From: Cytophagaceae bacterium
GTDB taxonomy: Bacteria; Bacteroidota; Bacteroidia; Cytophagales; Spirosomataceae
Assembly (NCBI GenBank): GCA_016722655.1
Contig: JADKIR010000005.1
Span: 1,383,260-1,447,259 of the forward strand
Length of the DNA stretch: 64,000 nucleotides
Direction: 5' to 3'
Below the pieces are notes generated by a model that ran no database searches, was not told the DNA's origin, and saw nothing but the letters and a program-made list of their open reading frames with translations. The translations under genes were made by a program, and so were the position numbers. Position 1 is the stretch's first letter. Each line of letters starts with the position of its first letter. Below are positions 52,801-61,999 of this stretch, one piece after another.

Positions 52801-55800
52801 TTGCATCAACCGGTAATAAATATGTAATTGTAATTAAGGATGTATCTTTTAAACCTCCAACATTTTCAATTAAAACATATTGAATTGGTGTAGGGCTTCC
52901 AGTAAATCCTGATTGAGGCTCAAAACTTACTACACCTGTTGCACCATTGTAAGAGAAAGTACCCTCACCTGCCACAACTAAAGTATCATCTACAATTAAA
53001 GTGGCAGGGGTTAAATCCACAATTGAAGTAAGTGGTGTTGCTCCTAAACCTGTGCTTAATGTGTCGTTACCTAAAACATTAACACTTGCAGTAATGTAAG
53101 GCATATTATTTATACTGCTATCTGGTAATGCAACAGGATAAACTGCCGGTGCATAATCAATAGTTACTACCGCACTCCTGATTGTTCCTTTTGAAATTTC
53201 AGAAATTTCATAAGTAATAGGACTAGGGTCAGTTACAAAACCAGGCTCAGGTGTAAAAGTTAGGTCACCTGTTACAGGGTCATAAACCCATACTCCTTCT
53301 CCTGGAATTGTTAAGGTTGTATCAATTCCCGGAGTTATTGGATCCAGGTCAACAATCACTTCTGCCGGAGTAGCCGGATTTCCATCAGAAATTGTATCAT
53401 TAGAAATAATATTTAATACAACAGGCATTCCAGGTAAATTAGCAATACTGCTATCGTTTAATGGTATTATTGGAATGTAAGTAATGTTAACTAAAGCAGT
53501 ATCTTTTAATGTAGTCAAAGTCTCAACTAAAACATACTGAATAGGTGTTGGATTACTATCAAAACCTACCTCAGGAGTAAATGTCAAGTTTCCGTTAGCT
53601 GCATTATAATTATATGTACCCTCTCCTACCACAATCAATGAATTATCTATAATTGGAGTAGCTGGAGTCAAATCAATCAAAGTAGTCGAAGTGGTTGCGG
53701 GTGAACCATCAGACAAATCATCATTATTTAATATATTCAACACAACTATTGATGCAGGAGAATTATCTAAATCATTGTCGTTAACAGCAAATGGAGATAT
53801 CTCTGTATATCCTACAGTAATCATTGCCAAACTGCTCAACCCTGTATAATTTTCAGTCAAACTATAGGTTATAGCAGAAGGGTCAGTTGTAAATCCTGGT
53901 TCCGGAACAAATGTTACATCTCCATTTACCGGATTTAGAGTCCAAACACCTTCTCCCGAAACTGACAATGTATCTTGTACACCTCCCAAACCCGGATTCA
54001 AATCAATTTTGACTCTTGCAGGTGTCGCATTGCTGCCATCTGAAAGATCATCGTTGGTCAATACATTCAATGTCACCACTGTGCCAGGTACATTGCCCAA
54101 CTCATTGTCATTCACCGCTACAGGTGGAATCTCTGTGTATTCTACATTGATCGCTGCGGTATCCGATAATCCGGTGATTGTCTCTGTCAATATATAGTTT
54201 ATGTCCGTAGGATCGGTCGTAAAGGCTACTTCCGGGGTGAATGTCACCTCTCCTGTCGCCGGATTGTATACCCACTCGCCCTGTCCGGCTACCGTTAAGG
54301 TATCCTGGATGCCAGGTGTCGCAGGGTTCAAATCTACGGTCACCGTTAGTGGTGTCGCATTGCTGCCATCTGAAAGATCATCGTTGGTCAATACATTCAA
54401 TGTCACCGCTGTGCCAGGTACATTACCCAGATCATTGTCATTCACCGCTACAGGTGGAATCTCTGTGTATTCTACATTGATCGCTGCTGTATCCGATAAT
54501 CCGGTGATTGTCTCTGTCAATATATAGTTTATATCCGTAGGATCGGTCGTAAAGGCTACTTCAGGGGTGAACGTCACCTCTCCTGTCGATGGATTATATA
54601 CCCACTCGCCCTGTCCGGCTACCGTTAAGGTATCCTGGATGCCAGGTGTCGCAGGGTTCAAATCTACAGTTACCGTTAGTGGTGTCGCATTGCTGCCATC
54701 TGAAAGATCATCGTTGGTCAATACATTCAATGTCACCGCTGTGCCAGGTACATTACCCAGATCATTGTCATTCACCGCTACTGGTGGGATCTCTGTGTAT
54801 TCTACATTGATCGCTGCGGTATCCGAAAGACCTGTAAGCGTCTCTGTCAATATATAGTTTATGTCCGTAGGATCGGTCGTAAAGGTTACTTCCGGGGTGA
54901 ATGTCACCTCTCCTGTCGCCGGATTGTATACCCACTCGCCCTGTCCGGCTACCGTCAAGGTATCCTGAATGCCAGGTGTCGCAGGGTTCAAATCTACGGT
55001 TACCGTTAGTGGTGTCGCATTGCTGCCGTCTGAAAGATCATCGTTGGTCAATACATTCAATGTCACCACTGTGCCCGGTACATTGCCCAACTCATTGTCA
55101 TTCACCGCTACAGGTGGGATCTCTGTGTATTCTACATTGATCGCTGCGGTATCAGAAAGACCTGTAAGCGTCTCTGTCAATATATAGTTTATATCCGTAG
55201 GATCGGTCGTAAAGGCTACTTCAGGGGTGAATGTCACCTCTCCTGTCGCAGGATTGTATACCCACTCACCCTGTCCGGCTACCGTCAAGGTATCTTGAAT
55301 GCCAGGTGTCGCCGGGTTCAAATCTACGGTCACCGTTAGTGGTGTCGCATTGCTGCCGTCTGAAAGATCATCGTTGGTCAATACATTCAATGTCACTGCT
55401 GTGCCCGGTACATTGCCCAACTCATTGTCATTCACCGCTACAGGTGGGATCTCTGTGTATTCTACATTGATCGCTGCGGTATCAGATAATCCGGTGATTG
55501 TCTCTGTCAATATATAGTTTATATCCGTAGGATCGGTCGTAAAGGCTACTTCAGGGGTGAACGTCACCTCTCCTGTCGCAGGATTGTATACCCACTCGCC
55601 CTGTCCGGCTACCGTCAAGGTATCCTGGATGCCAGGTGTCGCAGGGTTCAAATCTACAGTTACCGTTAGTGGTGTTGCATTGCTGCCATCTGAAAGATCA
55701 TCGTTGGTCAATACATTCAATGTCACCACTGTGCCAGGTACATTGCCCAACTCATTGTCATTCACCGCTACAGGTGGAATCTCTGTGTATTCTACATTGA

Positions 55801-58800
55801 TCGCTGCGGTATCCGATAATCCGGTGATTGTCTCTGTCAATATATAGTTTATGTCCGTAGGATCGGTCGTAAAGGCTACTTCCGGGGTGAATGTCACCTC
55901 TCCTGTCGCAGGATTGTATACCCACTCGCCCTGTCCGGCTACCGTTAAGGTATCCTGGATGCCAGGTGTCGCAGGGTTCAAATCTACGGTCACCGTTAGT
56001 GGTGTCGCATTGCTGCCATCTGAAAGATCATCGTTGGTCAATACATTCAATGTCACTGCTGTGCCCGGTACATTGCCCAACTCATTGTCATTCACCGCTA
56101 CAGGTGGGATCTCTGTGTATTCTACATTGATCGCTGCGGTATCCGATAATCCGGTGATTGTCTCTGTCAATATATAGTTTATATCCGTAGGATCGGTCGT
56201 AAAGGCTACTTCCGGGGTGAAAGTCACCTCTCCTGTCGCCGGATTGTATACCCACTCGCCCTGTCCGGCTACCGTCAAGGTATCCTGGATGCCAGGTGTC
56301 GCAGGGTTCAAATCTACGGTCACCGTTAGTGGTGTCGCATTGCTGCCATCTGAAAGATCATCGTTGGTCAATACATTCAATGTCACCGCTGTGCCAGGTA
56401 CATTGCCCAACTCATTGTCATTCACCGCTACTGGTGGAATCTCTGTGTATTCTACATTGATCGCTGCGGTATCAGAAAGACCTGTTAGCGTCTCTGTCAA
56501 TATATAGTTTATGTCTGTAGGATCGGTCGTAAAGGCTACTTCCGGAGTGAATGTCACCTCTCCTGTTGCAAGATTGTATACCCACTCACCCTGTCCGGCT
56601 ACCGTTAAGGTATCCTGGATGCCAGGTGTCGCCGGGTTCAAATCTACAGTCACCGTTAGTGGTGTCGCATTGCTGCCGTCTGAAAGATCATCGTTGGTCA
56701 ATACATTCAATGTCACCGCTGTACCAGGTACATTGCCCAGATCATTGTCATTCACCGCTACAGGTGGAATCTCTGTGTATTCTACATTGATCGCTGCGGT
56801 ATCAGAAAGACCTGTTAGCGTCTCTGTCAATATATAGTTTATGTCCGTAGGATCGGTCGTAAAGGCTACTTCAGGGGTGAATGTCACCTCGCCTGTCGCC
56901 GGATTATATACCCACTCGCCCTGTCCGGCTACCGTTAAGGTATCCTGAATGCCAGGTGTCGCAGGGTTCAAATCTACGGTCACCGTTAGTGGTGTTGCAT
57001 TGCTGCCATCTGAAAGATCATCGTTGGTCAATACATTCAATGTCACCGCTGTGCCCGGTACATTGCCCTGATCATTGTCATTCACCGCTACAGGTGGAAT
57101 CTCTGTGTATTCTACATTGATCGCTGCTGTATCAGAAAGACCTGTAAGCGTCTCTGTCAATATATAGTTTATATCCGTAGGATCGGTCGTAAAGGCTACT
57201 TCAGGGGTGAAAGTCACCTCGCCTGTCGCCGGATTATATACCCACTCGCCCTGTCCGGCTACCGTTAAGGTATCCTGGATGCCAGGTGTCGCAGGGTTCA
57301 AATCTACAGTTACCGTTGCTGGTGTTGCATTGCTGCCATCTGAAAGATCATCGTTGGTCAATACATTCAATGTCACTGCTGTGCCAGGTACATTACCCAG
57401 ATCATTGTCATTCACCGCTACAGGTGGAATCTCTGTGTATTCTACATTGATCGCTGCTGTATCCGATAATCCGGTGATTGTCTCTGTCAATATATAGTTT
57501 ATATCCGTAGGATCGGTCGTAAAGGCTACTTCAGGGGTGAACGTCACCTCTCCTGTCGATGGATTATATACCCACTCGCCCTGTCCGGCTACCGTTAAGG
57601 TATCCTGGATGCCAGGTGTCGCCGGGTTCAAATCTACAGTTACCGTTAGTGGTGTCGCATTGCTGCCATCTGAAAGATCATCGTTGGTCAATACATTCAA
57701 TGTCACCGCTGTGCCCGGTACATTGCCCAACTCATTGTCATTAACCGCTACTGGTGGAATCTCTGTGTATTCTACATTGATCGCTGCGGTATCAGAAAGA
57801 CCTGTAAGCGTCTCTGTCAATATATAGTTTATGTCCGTAGGATCGGTCGTAAAGGCTACTTCAGGGGTGAACGTCACCTCTCCTGTCGCAGGATTGTATA
57901 CCCACTCGCCCTGTCCGGCTACCGTTAAGGTATCCTGGATGCCAGGTGTCGCAGGGTTCAAATCTACGGTTACCGTTAGTGGTGTTGCATTGCTGCCGTC
58001 TGAAAGATCATCGTTGGTCAATACATTCAATGTCACCGCTGTGCCTGGTACATTACCCAGATCATTGTCATTCACCGCTACAGGTGGGATCTCTGTGTAT
58101 TCTACATTGATCGCTGCGGTATCAGAAAGACCTGTTAGCGTCTCTGTCAATATATAGTTTATGTCCGTAGGATCGGTCGTAAACGCTACTTCCGGGGTGA
58201 AGGTCACCTCTCCTGTCCCTGGATTGTATACCCACTCGCCCTGTCCGGCTACCGTTAAGGTATCCTGGATGCCGGGTGTCGCAGGGTTCAAATCTACAGT
58301 TACCGTTAGTGGTGTCGCATTGCTGCCGTCTGAAAGATCATCGTTGGTCAATACATTCAATGTCACCGCCGTGCCCGGTACATTGCCCAGATCATTGTCA
58401 TTCACCGCTACTGGTGGGATCTCTGTGTATTCTACATTGATCGCTGCGGTATCAGAAAGACCTGTTAGCGTCTCTGTCAATATATAGTTTATATCCGTAG
58501 GATCGGTCGTAAAGGCTACTTCAGGGGTGAATGTCACCTCGCCTGTCGCCGGATTGTATACCCACTCGCCCTGTCCGGCTACCGTCAAGGTATCCTGAAT
58601 GCCAGGTGTCGCCGGGTTCAAATCTACGGTCACCGTTAGTGGTGTCGCATTGCTGCCATCTGAAAGATCATCGTTGGTCAATACATTCAATGTCACCGCT
58701 GTGCCAGGTACATTGCCCAGATCATTGTCATTCACCGCTACTGGTGGGATCTCTGTGTATTCTACATTGATCGCTGCGGTATCAGAAAGACCTGTAAGCG

Positions 58801-61800
58801 TCTCTGTCAATATATAGTTTATATCCGTAGGATCGGTCGTAAAGGCTACTTCCGGGGTGAATGTCACCTCTCCTGTCGCCGGATTGTATACCCACTCGCC
58901 CTGTCCGGCTACCGTTAAGGTATCCTGAATGCCAGGTGTCGCAGGGTTCAAATCTACAGTCACCGTTGCTGGGGTGGCATTGCTGCCGTCTGAAAGATCA
59001 TCGTTGGTCAATACATTCAATGTCACCGCTGTGCCCGGTACATTACCCAGATCATTGTCATTCACCGCTACTGGTGGGATCTCTGTGTATTCTACATTGA
59101 TCGCTGCTGTATCAGATAATCCGGTGATTGTCTCTGTCAATATATAGTTTATGTCCGTAGGATCGGTCGTAAAGGCTACTTCAGGGGTGAATGTCACCTC
59201 GCCTGTCGCCGGATTGTATACCCACTCGCCCTGTCCGGCTACCGTTAAGGTATCCTGGATGCCAGGTGTCGCAGGGTTCAAATCTACAGTCACCGTTAGT
59301 GGTGTCGCATTGCTGCCGTCTGAAAGATCATCGTTGGTCAATACATTCAATGTCACCGCTGTGCCAGGTACATTACCCAGAGCATTGTCATTCACCGCTA
59401 CTGGTGGGATCTCTGTGTATTCTACATTGATCGCTGCGGTATCAGAAAGACCTGTTAGCGTCTCTGTCAATATATAGTTTATATCCGTAGGATCGGTCGT
59501 AAAGGCTACTTCAGGGGTGAATGTCACCTCGCCTGTCGCCGGATTATATACCCACTCGCCCTGTCCGGCTACCGTTAAGGTATCCTGAATGCCAGGTGTC
59601 GCAGGGTTCAAATCTACGGTTACCGTTAGTGGTGTCGCATTGCTGCCATCTGAAAGATCATCGTTGGTCAATACATTCAATGTCACCGCTGTCCCCGGTA
59701 CATTGCCCAGATCATTGTCATTCACCGCTACTGGTGGGATCTCTGTGTATTCTACATTGATCGCTGCGGTATCAGAAAGACCTGTTAGCGTCTCTGTCAA
59801 TATATAATTTATGTCTGTAGGATCGGTCGTAAAGGCTACTTCCGGGGTGAATGTCACCTCTCCTGTCGCCGGATTGTATACCCACTCGCCCTGTCCGGCT
59901 ACCGTCAAGGTATCCTGAATGCCAGGTGTCGCAGGGTTCAAATCTACGGTTACCGTTAGTGGGGTTGCATTGCTGCCATCTGAAAGATCATCGTTGGTCA
60001 ATACATTCAATGTCACCGCTGTGCCAGGTACATTGCCCAGATCATTGTCATTCACCGCTACAGGTGGAATCTCTGTGTATTCTACATTGATCGCTGCGGT
60101 ATCAGAAAGACCTGTTAGCGTCTCTGTCAATATATAGTTTATATCCGTAGGATCGGTCGTAAAGGCTACTTCAGGGGTGAATATCACCTCTCCTGTCGCC
60201 GGATTGTATACCCACTCGCCCTGTCCGGCTACCGTTAAGGTATCCTGAATGCCAGGTGTCGCAGGGTTCAAATCTACGGTCACCGTTAGTGGTGTCGCAT
60301 TGCTGCCATCTGAAAGATCATCGTTGGTCAATACATTCAATGTCACCGCTGTGCCCGGTACATTACCCAGATCATTGTCATTCACCGCTACTGGTGGGAT
60401 CTCTGTGTATTCTACATTGATCGCTGCTGTATCAGATAATCCGGTGATTGTCTCTGTCAATATATAGTTTATGTCTGTAGGATCGGTCGTAAAGGCTACT
60501 TCAGGGGTGAATGTCACCTCGCCTGTCGCCGGATTGTATACCCACTCGCCCTGTCCGGCTACCGTTAAGGTATCCTGGATGCCAGGTGTCGCAGGGTTCA
60601 AATCTACAGTTACCGTTAGTGGTGTCGCATTGCTGCCGTCTGAAAGATCATCGTTGGTCAATACATTCAATGTCACCGCTGTGCCAGGTACATTGCCCAG
60701 ATCATTGTCATTCACTGCTACTGGTGGGATCTCTGTGTATTCTACATTGATCGCTGCTGTATCAGATAATCCGGTGATTGTCTCTGTCAATATATAGTTT
60801 ATGTCTGTAGGATCGGTCGTAAAGGCTACTTCAGGGGTGAATGTCACCTCGCCTGTCGCCGGATTGTATACCCACTCGCCCTGTCCGGCTACCGTCAAGG
60901 TATCCTGGATGCCAGGTGTCGCAGGGTTCAAATCTACGGTCACCGTTAGTGGTGTTGCATTGCTGCCATCTGAAAGATCATCGTTGGTCAATACATTCAA
61001 TGTCACCGCTGTGCCCGGTACATTACCCAAATCATTGTCATTCACTGCTACTGGTGGGATCTCTGTGTATTCTACATTGATCGCTGCGGTATCAGAAAGA
61101 CCTGTTAGCGTCTCTGTCAATATATAGTTTATGTCTGTAGGATCGGTCGTAAAGGCTACTTCAGGGGTGAATGTCACCTCTCCTGTCGCCGGATTGTATA
61201 CCCACTCGCCCTGTCCGGCTACCGTCAAGGTATCCTGGATGCCAGGTGTCGCAGGGTTCAAATCTACGGTTACCGTTAGTGGTGTCGCATTGCTGCCGTC
61301 TGAAAGATCATCGTTGGTCAATACATTCAATGTCACCGCTGTGCCCGGTACATTACCCAGATCATTGTCATTCACCGCTACTGGTGGGATCTCTGTGTAT
61401 TCTACATTGATCGCTGCTGTATCAGATAATCCGGTGATTGTCTCTGTCAATATATAGTTTATATCCGTAGGATCGGTCGTAAAGGCTACTTCAGGGGTGA
61501 ATGTCACCTCTCCTGTCGCCGGATTGTATACCCACTCGCCCTGTCCGGCTACCGTCAAGGTATCCTGGATGCCAGGTGTCGCAGGGTTCAAATCTACGGT
61601 TACCGTTAGTGGTGTCGCATTGCTGCCGTCTGAAAGATCATCGTTGGTCAATACATTCAATGTCACCGCTGTGCCCGGTACATTGCCCAGATCATTGTCA
61701 TTCACCGCTACTGGTGGAATCTCTGTGTATTCTACATTGATCGCTGCTGTATCCGAAAGACCTGTTAGCGTCTCTGTCAATATATAGTTTATGTCCGTAG

Positions 61801-61999
61801 GATCGGTCGTAAAGGCTACTTCAGGGGTGAACGTCACCTCTCCTGTCGCCGGATTGTATACCCACTCGCCCTGTCCGGCTACCGTTAAGGTATCCTGGAT
61901 GCCAGGTGTCGCAGGGTTCAAATCTACAGTTACCGTTAGTGGTGTCGCATTGCTGCCATCTGAAAGATCATCGTTGGTCAATACATTCAATGTCACCAC
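49817..61999 (-). CDS. giant CshA-type fibril repeat protein, C-terminal part (frame broken at about 62004)
   Basis: About 4,060 codons that continue, after a one-base loss, the frame coming from the right. From its N-side it has about 24 near-identical 110-residue units, then 10 diverged units (about 50850-54030). Each unit has AVNDNDLGNVPGTAV, LNVLTNDDLSDGSNATP, then GQGEWVYNPATGEVTFTPE and DPTDINYILTET, the layout of the CshA-type fibril repeat. About 345 C-terminal residues follow: two DUF11-like domains (IELIKNGTLIGDGYLGDSI; VNLTSSVLGTCTQAIGDTI), an Ig-like domain (YQWYRNGTLISGA) and a Cys-rich basic tail. The GTG at 61999 is only the first possible start after the frameshift, not a true start. 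A surface fibril or adhesin is likely. Confidence 0.85.
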   Translation of the reverse strand: MVTLNVLTNDDLSDGSNATPLTVTVDLNPATPGIQDTLTVAGQGEWVYNPATGEVTFTPEVAFTTDPTDINYILTETLTGLSDTAAINVEYTEIPPVAVNDNDLGNVPGTAVTLNVLTNDDLSDGSNATPLTVTVDLNPATPGIQDTLTVAGQGEWVYNPATGEVTFTPEVAFTTDPTDINYILTETITGLSDTAAINVEYTEIPPVAVNDNDLGNVPGTAVTLNVLTNDDLSDGSNATPLTVTVDLNPATPGIQDTLTVAGQGEWVYNPATGEVTFTPEVAFTTDPTDINYILTETLTGLSDTAAINVEYTEIPPVAVNDNDLGNVPGTAVTLNVLTNDDLSDGSNATPLTVTVDLNPATPGIQDTLTVAGQGEWVYNPATGEVTFTPEVAFTTDPTDINYILTETITGLSDTAAINVEYTEIPPVAVNDNDLGNVPGTAVTLNVLTNDDLSDGSNATPLTVTVDLNPATPGIQDTLTVAGQGEWVYNPATGEVTFTPEVAFTTDPTDINYILTETITGLSDTAAINVEYTEIPPVAVNDNDLGNVPGTAVTLNVLTNDDLSDGSNATPLTVTVDLNPATPGIQDTLTVAGQGEWVYNPATGEVIFTPEVAFTTDPTDINYILTETLTGLSDTAAINVEYTEIPPVAVNDNDLGNVPGTAVTLNVLTNDDLSDGSNATPLTVTVDLNPATPGIQDTLTVAGQGEWVYNPATGEVTFTPEVAFTTDPTDINYILTETLTGLSDTAAINVEYTEIPPVAVNDNDLGNVPGTAVTLNVLTNDDLSDGSNATPLTVTVDLNPATPGIQDTLTVAGQGEWVYNPATGEVTFTPEVAFTTDPTDINYILTETLTGLSDTAAINVEYTEIPPVAVNDNALGNVPGTAVTLNVLTNDDLSDGSNATPLTVTVDLNPATPGIQDTLTVAGQGEWVYNPATGEVTFTPEVAFTTDPTDINYILTETITGLSDTAAINVEYTEIPPVAVNDNDLGNVPGTAVTLNVLTNDDLSDGSNATPATVTVDLNPATPGIQDTLTVAGQGEWVYNPATGEVTFTPEVAFTTDPTDINYILTETLTGLSDTAAINVEYTEIPPVAVNDNDLGNVPGTAVTLNVLTNDDLSDGSNATPLTVTVDLNPATPGIQDTLTVAGQGEWVYNPATGEVTFTPEVAFTTDPTDINYILTETLTGLSDTAAINVEYTEIPPVAVNDNDLGNVPGTAVTLNVLTNDDLSDGSNATPLTVTVDLNPATPGIQDTLTVAGQGEWVYNPGTGEVTFTPEVAFTTDPTDINYILTETLTGLSDTAAINVEYTEIPPVAVNDNDLGNVPGTAVTLNVLTNDDLSDGSNATPLTVTVDLNPATPGIQDTLTVAGQGEWVYNPATGEVTFTPEVAFTTDPTDINYILTETLTGLSDTAAINVEYTEIPPVAVNDNELGNVPGTAVTLNVLTNDDLSDGSNATPLTVTVDLNPATPGIQDTLTVAGQGEWVYNPSTGEVTFTPEVAFTTDPTDINYILTETITGLSDTAAINVEYTEIPPVAVNDNDLGNVPGTAVTLNVLTNDDLSDGSNATPATVTVDLNPATPGIQDTLTVAGQGEWVYNPATGEVTFTPEVAFTTDPTDINYILTETLTGLSDTAAINVEYTEIPPVAVNDNDQGNVPGTAVTLNVLTNDDLSDGSNATPLTVTVDLNPATPGIQDTLTVAGQGEWVYNPATGEVTFTPEVAFTTDPTDINYILTETLTGLSDTAAINVEYTEIPPVAVNDNDLGNVPGTAVTLNVLTNDDLSDGSNATPLTVTVDLNPATPGIQDTLTVAGQGEWVYNLATGEVTFTPEVAFTTDPTDINYILTETLTGLSDTAAINVEYTEIPPVAVNDNELGNVPGTAVTLNVLTNDDLSDGSNATPLTVTVDLNPATPGIQDTLTVAGQGEWVYNPATGEVTFTPEVAFTTDPTDINYILTETITGLSDTAAINVEYTEIPPVAVNDNELGNVPGTAVTLNVLTNDDLSDGSNATPLTVTVDLNPATPGIQDTLTVAGQGEWVYNPATGEVTFTPEVAFTTDPTDINYILTETITGLSDTAAINVEYTEIPPVAVNDNELGNVPGTVVTLNVLTNDDLSDGSNATPLTVTVDLNPATPGIQDTLTVAGQGEWVYNPATGEVTFTPEVAFTTDPTDINYILTETITGLSDTAAINVEYTEIPPVAVNDNELGNVPGTAVTLNVLTNDDLSDGSNATPLTVTVDLNPATPGIQDTLTVAGQGEWVYNPATGEVTFTPEVAFTTDPTDINYILTETLTGLSDTAAINVEYTEIPPVAVNDNELGNVPGTVVTLNVLTNDDLSDGSNATPLTVTVDLNPATPGIQDTLTVAGQGEWVYNPATGEVTFTPEVTFTTDPTDINYILTETLTGLSDTAAINVEYTEIPPVAVNDNDLGNVPGTAVTLNVLTNDDLSDGSNATPLTVTVDLNPATPGIQDTLTVAGQGEWVYNPSTGEVTFTPEVAFTTDPTDINYILTETITGLSDTAAINVEYTEIPPVAVNDNDLGNVPGTAVTLNVLTNDDLSDGSNATPLTVTVDLNPATPGIQDTLTVAGQGEWVYNPATGEVTFTPEVAFTTDPTDINYILTETITGLSDTAAINVEYTEIPPVAVNDNELGNVPGTVVTLNVLTNDDLSDGSNATPARVKIDLNPGLGGVQDTLSVSGEGVWTLNPVNGDVTFVPEPGFTTDPSAITYSLTENYTGLSSLAMITVGYTEISPFAVNDNDLDNSPASIVVLNILNNDDLSDGSPATTSTTLIDLTPATPIIDNSLIVVGEGTYNYNAANGNLTFTPEVGFDSNPTPIQYVLVETLTTLKDTALVNITYIPIIPLNDSSIANLPGMPVVLNIISNDTISDGNPATPAEVIVDLDPITPGIDTTLTIPGEGVWVYDPVTGDLTFTPEPGFVTDPSPITYEISEISKGTIRSAVVTIDYAPAVYPVALPDSSINNMPYITASVNVLGNDTLSTGLGATPLTSIVDLTPATLIVDDTLVVAGEGTFSYNGATGVVSFEPQSGFTGSPTPIQYVLIENVGGLKDTSLITITYLLPVDAINDASSGTLPGINAIVNIVSNDTLSDGSPATPLEVIIDLDMINPGIQSMITVSGEGVWSYDSTSGLLTFNPETGFTKDPTPIYYQLTDKTAGLSDTAYVTMVYNELKPIAYDDNSLDNSPATVVTLNVLLTDSLSDGSVANVTKVSVDLNPATPIIENTINIIGEGSYTYNSLTGNVTFTPESGFTDNPTPIQYVLVEDLTGLKDTATITITYIPLVPENDQSVGNTPGVPVVVNIIENDTLSDGNPATPIEVSIDLNPATPGIDTTLTVPGEGVWEYDPITGELTFTPEPGFITDPTPITYEITEISKGQSRTATVVIAYGPASPPIAINDSDLNNMPFVIGSVNVLANDTLSSGLNATPATANVDLNLATPIIENSLVIPSEGTFIYDTLTGIVSFTPQSGFTGNPTPIQYVLNEIATGLKDTATITYTYLLPVVAANDTSLGNVPGVNAVLDIVSNDLLSDGNAATAPEVVVDMDPASPGDQSFITVGSQGIWTYNSATGQVTFDPTPGFTTDPTNISYIIREVSTGLVDTALIHVTYTELPPIANSDSSLNNQPQTVVSLNILTDDRLSDGSLATTGTTTVDLEPFAPGITSNLIVVGEGMWSYSDVTGVLSFTPIPGFFNHPTPLVYGLTEDITGLSDTAVVVITNLIQPEIELIKNGTLIGDGYLGDSILYSFTVVNTGNVPVFNISINDSRISASPISLSPVSLSPGGMGVAQFTYPITMTDILAGVISNSAVAAGTSINAIVVSDTSDNGDPMLPGDSNPTVTALPTPVVDVNLTSSVLGTCTQAIGDTITFRFKVARTDTIAVLNNVVIGDSLSTNFDLISAVTSEGTYDTLTGQWSGISLAAGDSAILTLQVRLLTNIGGLACMDAWVVSSTFGDTDSNPGDKVINEDDITRACVTVPLVICPEKSETIELTAGSGYSTYQWYRNGTLISGATSPTYIASQGGIYTIIVDGSGCASSTCCPIIVQEVCACPPQICVPITVRKIR
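50850..54030 (-). repeat. ten diverged fibril-repeat units in a duplicated four-unit order
   Basis: Ten units of about 105-110 residues share the repeat plan but differ widely in sequence. They are clearly more AT-rich than the adjoining array. Units 2-5 and 6-9, counted from the N-terminal side, resemble one another pairwise in the same order (for example TPIIDNSL with TPIIENTI, EISKGTIRSA with EISKGQSRTA, NNMPYITASVNVL with NNMPFVIGSVNVL). This indicates duplication of a block of about 1.3 kb. Confidence 0.8.

Noticed and set aside
61993..61999. Two separate adhesin genes meeting at 61999
   Set aside because: Both sides belong to the same repeat array, the putative start is an internal GTG, and restoring one C joins them.
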